Below are positions 1 through 7,902 of a DNA stretch of 22,219 nt, piece after piece; position 1 is the first letter of the stretch; every line of letters starts with the position of its first letter. The position numbers and the translations under genes are program-made. The stretch is from Proteromonas lacertae (taxonomy: Eukaryota > Sar > Bigyra > Opalinata > Proteromonadidae): assembly GCA_002245135.1 (NCBI GenBank), contig NGBS01000067.1, forward strand, positions 1 to 22,219. The letters run 5' to 3'. The notes under the pieces are model-generated. The model saw nothing but the letters and a program-made list of their open reading frames with translations, was not told where the DNA came from and did no database searches.

Positions 1-3000
1 AATGTCAGTGGAAGTTCTTGGATGAATACACCATACCACAGTACAAAATCTTCTCCTTCTCTGTACTGTAATACAGATTGTTCTAATAAAGTTGGATTGA
101 AAGGAAATTTTTTGATGGTTTTGGATATGGATTTATGTATTTTGGAAGACCAAAAACATCTTCAATATTTCGAGCTGTGTTTAGACATGAAGATAATAGT
201 TATTTTAATAATACAATATATCATATTCCAATTGGATTGTTAGAATATAATTTTACATATGCGATTTATCCATTAAATGCTCCAATTCCAATAAATATTC
301 CAATATTCCATAAATCAACAGAATCAAGTAAATATATATCATTTTCAATATATCCAACATTACCAGAAGGTATATTATTTAATGATTTGAATGGTGAAAT
401 AAGTGGAAATCCATTAGTTGAATCACCTTTAACATCCTATTACATAACAGCAAATTCAAAATCAGTTGATAAACTCACAACCAAAATCGAGATAGGAGTA
501 GAAAGATATGATGATGATAAATCCTCTTTTACTTGTTTAAGTAAATCTGAATATACAGTTGGTGAAGAAATAATGATATATTGTGAAAGAATAAGTCAAT
601 CTAAATTTACATCAAATTCATTACCAAATAGTTTATTATTAAACAAAGATGATGGAATAATTTCAGGCAAATCATTCGAACTATTAGCAAATTACAAAAT
701 AAAAATATATAGATATGGCTTAAATGGAATATGTTCAACTGAAATTACATTAAATATAAAATGTTCAAATTACTATTTTAGATTAGAATATAACTATATG
801 GGTGATAAAGAAGTGACAATAAAACGTAATGAAGATAATCATGAAATAATAGCGATGGTGTATGATAATCCAAATTTACATGTTGTAGAATATGTTGTTA
901 ATGAGAATAAAGGAAATGGAAATTATAAAATGAGTTTTAAACATTCTGGAAAATATATAATCTACAATTCAAAGCATGATATATTATTTGCGAAAGAAAT
1001 AGATTTAGAATTTACTGAAATATCATTTTCTGTTGTTGGTGAAGGAAATCCAATTCTAGAATATAAGAATAATGAAATTTCATTGATTTTTGGTATAGAT
1101 TTTTATATAGGTCCAAAAATAGTGAATGGATGTAACTACTTCGAAATCGATAAAATACCGAATGGAATATCATTCAATTCATATACAGGAGTAATATATG
1201 GTTCAATTATGAATGATTTTAAAGAAGGTAATGTGAATATAAGATGTAGAAATGAAAATGGTTATTCTGAAATAGTTACATTGACTATTAGTGTGAAACC
1301 CAATCCTAATTATCCTATTACAAGTGCAACTGAATGGGAATATACAGATTATAGTCAAACAGATTCTTCTTGGTCATTGTTTTATAATCCAAATGATGAG
1401 TATTGGAAATCTGGAATAGCAAATGAATTTAAAAAAAAAGTCATCAATTACTAGGTATTATCGAACTTCATTTGTAATAGAGAATATAGCAAATACTGGT
1501 GCTCTTTCAGTTATAATTACTTATAATGATGGTATAATTATATATGTAAATGGATATGAAATATTCCGAAGAAATCTTAAAGCAGGTGAAATATTTTCTT
1601 CAACATTATCATTGAAAAATGAAATAAATAATAGAAAATTATCAATTCCTTTAGAAGTAATTCAAAATGGAATAAATTATATAGGAGTTGAGACGCATGA
1701 TTATTCCATACCAAAAGATAAAAGTGATTCATTTGTATTAGTATTATCAAAAACAAATACAATTACATCATCTACTCAAATATCAAAAGCTGATAATGTT
1801 GATTATGTTTTAACACCAGCAACAAATAATGAATTAGATAAAGGTTATAATGTAGAAGGAATGGAAAAGACATTTGAAATAAAAGAAGAAATTGCTAGAG
1901 ATTTTAGTTCAATTACATTCTATGATAGTAATAGTTATGTAATACATCCTGATTATTTTTTCCCTTATAATATTACATATACATTCAAAAATAATGAAGC
2001 GAATTATATAAATGAATTTTCAATATCTGGTTGTACAAATAATCAAAATACTCATCCTAGATCAATAAAAATCTTTGGAAGTAGTGATAGTGAAAATCCA
2101 ATCTGGAATGAATTATATTCCAATGAAAATATGGGATTAAGAGATTCTGGATTAAATTGTTATACCAAATGTTCATATGATTTATTTAATAATAAAAAGT
2201 CCTATGAAAGTTATAGATTAGAAGTGATAAGTACAAATGGCTTTATGACTCAATGGGGACAATATCTTCAATTCAAATTATTTGTAGTAAATCAAAAGCC
2301 ATTATCTATATGCGAAAGTAATTCAGAATATCCTTCTGTGTATGTTGGTGGAAGTTCAATGGTAAAATGTGATATAGGTTATAAAAGTAAAAAATGTTTA
2401 GAAAATGGAGTATGGGATAGTGTAGTTGATGATAGTAAATGTTTTGTAAATCCACCAACTACAGTACCACCAACCACACCAAAACCAACAACAGTTAAAC
2501 CAACAACAGTAAAACCTACAACAATTAATCCAACAACACCAAAACCAACAACAGTAAAACCTACAACAATTAATCCAACAACACCAAAACCAACAACAGT
2601 TAAACCAACAACAGTAAAACCTACAACAATTAATCCAACAACACCAAAACCAACAACTGTAAAACCTACTACAATTAAACCTACTACAATTAAACCTACT
2701 GCAATTAAACCTACAACAATTAATCCAACGACAGTAAAACCAACAACACCAAAACCAACTAACAATCCAACAACAGAATCACCTCAACCAACTAACAATC
2801 CAACAAATGATGAATATACTTCTGATAATACACAAACTGATATAGCTGATCAAACATCATCTAATATTGATATATCAACAATAAATCCAACTATCAAAAT
2901 GATTGATTCTTCATTCTTAATAATTATTAGAAATGTAGATGTTTTATCAAATGATGATATTTTAGTTATTAAAGAATCAGTGAAAGAAATGTTGAATATT

Positions 3001-3852
3001 CAAGGATTGATAATTCCATTAGACCAAATAATGATAGAAAAAGTGAAGAATAATCGAATGAGAATTTTATCAGAATCTCATTTGAAAGTGATAATAACAA
3101 CAACAGAAACACAATACTATGTTGTAACATCAGCAATTAAATATATAACTCATAATCCTGATAAACTAGAAAAAGAAATAAAAAATAGAGTAGATGAAAA
3201 TTCAAATCTATATAATATAAAAATAGAAGTAAATTCAGATATAGATAATTCACAAACAGAAAGTAATAATAATGTTGTGTTATTCATAATAATTATATCA
3301 GTTGTAGTTGTTATAATAATAATAATTGTTATTATTGTGTGTGTAATGAAGAATCGAAGAAAAGTAGAACATAGAGCAGTAAATAAACCAAAAGCAAAAG
3401 CAAAAGCAAAAGCAGTAAAAAGAGAAAGAGAAATAGAAATGTCTAATGTGAATAATAATAATAATGGAATAAGAATCACAATTGAAACAAATAATAATAT
3501 AATTGATCCAAATATATCCTTACCTCCTGTTAAGAAAGATAATGTTGAGCCAAAGATAATATTACCTTCTTCTAAAAACAAAGATAATTCCGAAGCAAAG
3601 ATAATACTTCCTCCAGTTAAGAATGATAATAATAAAGAACCAAAGATAATTCTACCTTCTTCTAATAATAATAGAGAACCAAAGATTCTATTACCATCAT
3701 CAACCAATAACAACAATAATAATGATGATAATAAAGATGATGAAGAAGAAGAAATAGTAATATTACTTTCAACAAAAGAAAATGAAACATTCTCTCTTCC
3801 ATCAAGTCCACAAACAACAACTAATCAGAGTGGAACAAAAGTTAGATTATAA
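1..3852 (+). CDS. Giant multidomain surface protein, copy A, 3' part (5' end outside window)
   Basis: This is the C-terminal part of a very large type I membrane protein, probably a surface adhesin. In order by base position: the end of a PA14-like domain (1-250); Ig-like He_PIG folds with the LPxG(I/L)...GxIxG signature (LPEGI..GEISGNP near 360-410, LPNSL..GIISG near 620-670, IPNGI..GVIYG near 1155-1200); a jelly-roll carbohydrate-binding-like module (about 1335-1780, core YNDGIIIYVNGYEIFRRN); a discoidin-like module (about 1790-2300, FSISGCTN..HPRSIKIFGSSDSENP); a four-Cys sushi-like module (2305-2445); a Pro/Thr stalk (2452-2806); a SEA/ferredoxin-like domain (about 2899-3240); a Val/Ile transmembrane helix (about 3274-3345); then KNRRK and a basic AK-repeat, and an Asn/acidic tail. 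The frame slips once in an A run at 1431-1439 (nine A; copy B has eight and stays in frame), and the first 130 bases are also out of frame. Both look like consensus errors. The stop is TAA at 3850-3852. Confidence 0.88.
2452..2806 (+). repeat. Pro/Thr-rich stalk-coding repeat, copy A
   Basis: An in-frame run of short units of the form K/N-P-T-T-V/I/P, with higher-order repeats of PTTVKPTTINPTTPK, ends in PTNNPTTESPQPTNNPTN. Such Pro/Thr tracts are typically heavily O-glycosylated and form extended stalks that hold adhesive domains away from the membrane. Here the tract lies between the last sushi-like module and the membrane-proximal domain, as expected for a stalk. The reverse strand is also open over this stretch, but only because the repeat has no stops in that frame. 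Confidence 0.9.
3500..3849 (+). other. Cytoplasmic-tail coding repeats (PKIILPSS-type), copy A
   Basis: After the transmembrane helix and a basic AKAKAKA stretch, the tail repeats a short motif four to five times: SLPPVKK, EPKIILPSS, EAKIILPPV, EPKIILPSS, EPKILLPSS. The units are separated by Asn/Asp/Lys spacers, and an acidic DDEEEE run and a Ser/Thr-rich end (SLPSSPQTTTNQSGTKVRL) follow. Evenly spaced short hydrophobic-Pro-Ser motifs in a disordered tail suggest docking sites for a cytosolic partner. That is inference, as I do not recognise the motif. The same tail is at 21520-21879 in copy B, with one small deletion near 21636. Confidence 0.7.
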
Positions 3853-4779
3853 ACAAGTTAAGTAAGTAAAATATCATTTATAATTACTAAATATCACCAA
3901 AAAACAATATATGTTTGATTAATCAAGCTTTCAATTTTCATTTATATAATACTTCTTATTATTGAAAGAGAATATCAATACTTGTAATGTTATAAAATAC
4001 AATATAGATTACACGGTAAGAATTTTTTAAGTGTTTTTTTTGACTTTAAAATGATTTTTCTCGATAACCATAAAGAATTAAGGAATAAAAATTTTCAGTA
4101 ATATGCGTTATACATAGTACTATACTATAGCATCATTAGTTATGAAATTACCTCATGTAGGTAATTTGTTTCTTTTTCAATAATATTAAACATATTGATA
4201 AATATACCCATAAATAATGCAACTGTAAAATCTTATAGTTTAATTCTTTTTGTAGAGTGAGAAAACGAGGGTTAAAGTAGGTAAAATCAGAAAACCAACC
4301 CCTGAACTTTTTATGAAATTGGCTTTAATGTCCCTGGTTTTTCTGAAATAGGAAATGAAATGAAATGAAACATGGTTTAGATTTGTTTAATTTTTGTAGA
4401 TTAAAGTTTGATGTATGTCTTGGTAAGAATAAGCGTGATTTATTTTTCGCATGTAATCTTATGTAATTAGTGATTTCATGTGCTTATTCAAACAATTTTG
4501 TATAACTGAGTAATAAAATAGTGTTATTTTAAGCTAAATCCCTCTAATTAGAGAGATACAATCAATTCTTTTATATTCAGCTTATATAGCTGCATACCAT
4601 TAGCATCGTGAGAATAAACACAATTAGACATATAAATAAATACAATTTATCTAAAATATGAAAATTAATTAATCTTTACTAAAATAAATCCATTTTACCT
4701 ATATAATAATAATAATAATATACATTTTATATAGATAATACAACTATAATCCTCCAATCCTAATCAAATACATAATTTA
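3853..4779. other. Downstream flank of copy A, no gene seen
   Basis: AT-rich non-coding sequence. The stop codon at 3850-3852 sits in TAAA, and the first 335 bases recur after copy B (21883-22219). A short stretch at about 4255-4350 is visibly less AT-rich than its surroundings and holds no open frame. A small AAT microsatellite lies near 4703-4722. I see no other coding, RNA or repeat signal. Confidence 0.6.
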
Positions 4780-5218
4780 ATTAAAGTATACTTCTAGTTG
4801 GAATGATGTACGAGATACTTTTGACAATAAACCTCTATTTTATAGTGTGCATTCTCTCCTTAGAAACATTGAATTATATGTGGATGTATTGCCTATCCAA
4901 TTGATAAATATACTAAAAATACTTGTCATATCGTCTTGTACTGTGGCAGTTCTAGCTATTAATTCTGCTGTTGGATGTTGTATTTGCATGTCATTAACCA
5001 ACACTTCACAATCCTTTGTAAATTTTATTATAACAACTCCTCACCAATTAATATCATAATCGTTCACTTTGGACCTACATGTATTCCATAATACGTAAAT
5101 AATACCAAGATTAGTTTTCAAAACGCCTTGAATACCAATTTCTACACTTATATTGACTGACTAAAGCTTTTATCTTTTCAATAGTCTTAGCTGTTGGATT
5201 TAAAAAAGCTAAATACAT
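4780..5218 (-). pseudogene. CCT6: CCT6 (TCP-1 zeta) chaperonin N-terminal relic
   Basis: Read on the reverse strand from an ATG at 5216-5218, the sequence gives AFLNPTAKTIEKIKAL. After a frame change it gives VNISVEIGIQGVLKTNLG, and further on [12 protein letters not shown] followed by [20 protein letters not shown]. These match the start of the CCT zeta subunit of the cytosolic TRiC/CCT chaperonin: the NxxA start, the GLQ.VLKTNLGPKG ATP-site region, and [32 protein letters not shown] later piece near 4790-4840 (VSRTSFQ) resembles the VARTSLRTKVH segment, so material between them has been lost. The relic has an in-frame stop, at least one frameshift, no intact GDGTTS motif and no remainder of the roughly 540-residue protein. 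It is a dead fragment, not a working gene. Orientation is opposite to the giant gene and the same as the PKS relic. Confidence 0.82.
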
Positions 5219-5303
5219 TTTTAAAATTAAAAATTAGATCATTGGCTTGATCTTTTCTCAAACAAAAGTTAGATTTTATTTTTAAAACAAATATATTGGC
5301 TAA

Positions 5304-5612
5304 ATGTATAAGACCTCTAACTTTTCTCAAGTTTTTAAAATAAATAAGATCATTAATATTTTGATAGTTGAAAACGGCTGTATAGATTATAGCAGATTTG
5401 TTGACAAGTTTTTTACTATCAAAGAAATAACAGACTTTAATTCTATAGATGAAATGATTAATCTGTACAAAGATAGAGATATATATTTCCTTACGAATAG
5501 CAGTTATTTTGTTTTAATGCTTTTACATTATCACGTTTTTATCATAGATAGTGAATTAAATATTATTTCTACTTCCTTAATTCATTCTCTAATTTTTCAA
5601 CTCACTTATTAA
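5304..5612 (+). CDS. Small unrecognised open frame (doubtful)
   Basis: An ATG-initiated frame of 102 codons. Its middle part (IVENGCIDYSRFVDKFF..IDEMINLYKDRDIYFL) has a protein-like composition but matches no family I know. From about 5530 onward it runs antisense to the recognisable acyltransferase relic on the reverse strand, so at least that third is not an independent coding sequence. There is no signal peptide, and the only hydrophobic stretch lies in the antisense part. It sits in a linker full of gene relics, so a chance open frame or another fossil fragment is more likely than a gene. Confidence 0.15.
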   Translation: MYKTSNFSQVFKINKIINILIVENGCIDYSRFVDKFFTIKEITDFNSIDEMINLYKDRDIYFLTNSSYFVLMLLHYHVFIIDSELNIISTSLIHSLIFQLTY

Positions 5613-6350
5613 ACCCCTACTACATTCAGTTTTTGACCATTATAACATCCAATCTCTATACCATTATATTTATTTATATATTCTAACACTTTTTCACTTT
5701 CTAAAAATATAGCTAATATTCCTCCTTTATTATGTTCTCAACTATTCATCAATTTACCTCTTGTTGCTATTAATTTCAATCCATCTTCTAAACTCATTAT
5801 TCCACTTACGTCTCCAGCTACATATTCACCTATACTATGAATACACACGAGGTTTCGATTCCGAAACTTAACCACATCTTATATAAACTATATTCGATAC
5901 TGAATAAACAGGGTTGAGTGTATAGTTCTAATAGATTTGGAGATGAATAGGAGGATAATATCTTATTCCATTCATCCATATTTTCTTTAAATATTGGTTG
6001 AGTTTCATATAGTTCTCTAATATAACATAGGCATTTGTTCCACTAAATCCAAATGAACTTACACCAATACCAATACAATATTTATTATCTGGTAATGGTA
6101 AATGTTTTGTTGGAATAGCTATCTTTAAATCATTCAAGTTGAAGTGATGATTTTCTTATTCTCTAACATAAATATTGATTTAATCAAACTTGCAATACCT
6201 GAAGCTGATTCTAAATGTGCAATATTTGTCTTTACAACCCCAACATATAATGGACTATTATTGTGAAATGATTTGAGATTCAATATAACTTATATCACTT
6301 TCTGTTGGGCTAGGCCATTTGGAGCAGTTAAGCCACTATTTCGACCATCT
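5530..6350 (-). pseudogene. Type I polyketide synthase relic (ketosynthase end plus acyltransferase)
   Basis: Reverse-strand reading recovers ordered PKS landmarks. The ketosynthase part has DGRNSGLTAPNG (near 6348), [18 protein letters not shown] with the catalytic-His NIxHLE motif (6185-6255), a KxxLMLE-like helix (near 6160), and GVSSFGFSGTNAYVILEN (6010-6060), the usual end of the domain. The acyltransferase part has TQPCLFSIEYSLYKMWLSFG (about 5850-5910), HSIGEYVAGDVSGIMSLEDG with the GHSxGE nucleophile-Ser motif (about 5780-5839), RGKLM, KGGILAIFLESEKVLE, and NGQKLNVVGV (near 5610), then VEKLENELRK. KS followed by AT is the type I PKS order. The linker expected between them is missing, and there are several frame changes and stops, so this is a decayed host-gene fragment. 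The N-terminal ketosynthase with the active Cys is not recognisable. A fatty-acid-synthase-type KS-AT cannot be excluded. Confidence 0.85.
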
Positions 6351-7888
6351 TAATTAATAATATGCCATCTTTTGTATTGTTGGATAATCATATGGAATTG
6401 TGAAAAAAACACTATATTGGATAATTCTGATACAATATATATTTCCATATATTCAAAATACCACACCAATCTATATTATGCTTAACACCTAAATATATTA
6501 CCATAAGGTTTATTTACTAACATTTACTAGTTATGTTTATAAATAATTGATTCGTTGTAAATCCACTTGTTATTATTACATTTGTGGATTAAATGTTAAG
6601 AAACATATGCAACTGTCGAAATCCACTATCTACATCCATCACATATCTTCTTATTTCTATTGTAAAACCTCCAAATACTCTATCTTCACACCAAGCTATT
6701 TGACCTATTATTATGATAGAAAATAAAAGTATAGCCATCATCATCTTTTTTAGGTAATTATGACATTACCAAATACATTTGTCTTTTGTATCACTTTTTC
6801 ATTTTTTATTTATCCAATTATCTTCTTGTGTATATTATAATTAGAATAAAATTTTTTATATATCAATTTTAGAAGATTTTTTTTACTTACAATTGCTTAT
6901 GTTGAAGAGTTTTAATCACTATTTTTTTTCAATTTTATAATTATTATTATTATAACATTATTTAGCCTATATTCATGAATTTAAGGATTAAATATGCATA
7001 TTGCTGTGAATAAGATTTATTTACTTTCAGCATTCAAATGTACTTTTTGTACGTGATAGATACATGTTAGTTTGTTGCGTGATGTACCATATTTTGCATA
7101 ATTTGTATGACTGAATATAATTAGTAACATTAAACTATTAAGATAGTGCATTTGAAAATAAGACTTAGTTCGAAGAACATATAATAGTTTTAAGTATGTA
7201 TTACTTCTGAATATGTACATATGTTATGGAATATGCAGTTTAATTGTCTATATCATCTAAATTATAAATGCATCAAAAATTTATTTTTGATTTATATAGC
7301 AAAATACAAACTATAACATGAACTCAATACTTATACAAAATATTAACTTTTGATTCAAACTCTATCATAACAAAAAAATGAAAAGAAAAAGGTGTTAAAT
7401 TAAAAATGTTTCAAGCCAGTTTGAGTGAAGTATGTAAGTCCTATTTAAATTCGAGTCAAACTTTCTTATCGTGTAGTGTAATGTTGGTCAGTTTATTCTT
7501 GACTATACTTTAATGGTGTTATAAAGTAAGTGTGTATTAAACATTTCAAATTTTTCATACATTGTGAGAAATAAATATGCTGTATATGAATAATGTTTAA
7601 AATGATTAGTATTAGTTATTTGTTTGATAATAATCAAACTAAGCATTAACATCTCACTAGAAAAAAATTAAAAACGAAAATTTACCATTGAAATACAATG
7701 ATACCTAAAATAGTGTGAATGATATTGCAATGAACTGCTGTAACTGTGACTAAAAGTGAAAAATGTATTTACAAATAGTAGGTTTATTAAGACAATAGAA
7801 TAATATTAGCAGCAATGGGATATTTTAAGTGATATATTAAACCTGTAAAAATTCCAAAAAGGTTTGTATCAGGTTTGATTATAAAAAA
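6351..7888. other. AT-rich linker upstream of the complete gene, nothing identified
   Basis: There is no convincing gene on either strand. Reverse-strand bases 6600-6720 give a short protein-like stretch (EDRVFGGFTIEIRRYVMDVD) that could be another piece of the decayed PKS, but I cannot assign it. The remainder is A/T homopolymer-rich intergenic sequence, including a TTA/TAA-rich tract near 6935-6965. Short open frames here, such as 7017-7220 on the reverse strand, look like chance. Confidence 0.55.
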
Positions 7889-7895
7889 TCACTCT
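7889..7895 (+). promoter_or_regulatory. Possible initiator element (TCACTCT) 7 bases before the ATG
   Basis: The heptamer TCACTCT lies just upstream of the proposed ATG at 7903. It fits the TCA+1-Y-(T/A) initiator known from trichomonad core promoters, which sits within about 20 bases of the start codon and gives very short 5' leaders. A seven-base match is weak evidence by itself, and the lineage is not known, so this is only a candidate transcription start. Confidence 0.2.
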
Positions 7896-7902
7896 GTACA
7901 AC

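Larger units (their letters stand above)
1..4187 (+). repeat. Left copy of 4.2 kb direct repeat (same as 17995-22219)
   Basis: Base 1 aligns with base 17995, and the match continues to 4187, which aligns with the last base of the window. It covers the 3' part of the giant gene plus about 335 bases of downstream flank. Differences are almost all one- or two-base indels, concentrated in the first 130 bases and in the Pro/Thr-coding tract. Because the repeat touches both window edges, the offset of about 17,994 bases is the period of a circular or tandemly repeated unit. Confidence 0.95.

Noticed and set aside
2379-2765. Reverse-strand open frame rich in VVGFTVVGL-type repeats
   Set aside because: It is the antisense reading of the Pro/Thr stalk repeat. 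The repeat has no stops in that frame, and the forward frame has clear domain context on both sides.
2452-2806. CRISPR-like or satellite array
   Set aside because: The units are in-frame codon repeats of three to fifteen residues without spacers, inside a coding sequence. This is a Pro/Thr stalk.
3150-3716. Reverse-strand open frame of 188 codons, and its counterpart at 21266-21613
   Set aside because: It lies antisense to the membrane helix and tail of the giant protein. Its hydrophobic composition is a by-product of AT-rich codons on the other strand.
1-3852. Copy A as a separate, diverged paralog of copy B
   Set aside because: The near absence of substitutions, in coding and flanking DNA alike, fits one sequence read twice or a very recent array better than old paralogs.
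4847-5059. Forward open frame of 70 codons
   Set aside because: It is antisense to the recognisable CCT6 relic.
5928-6137. Reverse-strand open frame of 69 codons as a small gene
   Set aside because: It is the C-terminal end of the ketosynthase domain within the larger PKS relic, not an independent gene.
7017-7220. Reverse-strand open frame of 67 codons in the upstream linker
   Set aside because: It has no family resemblance or domain context, and chance frames of this length are expected.
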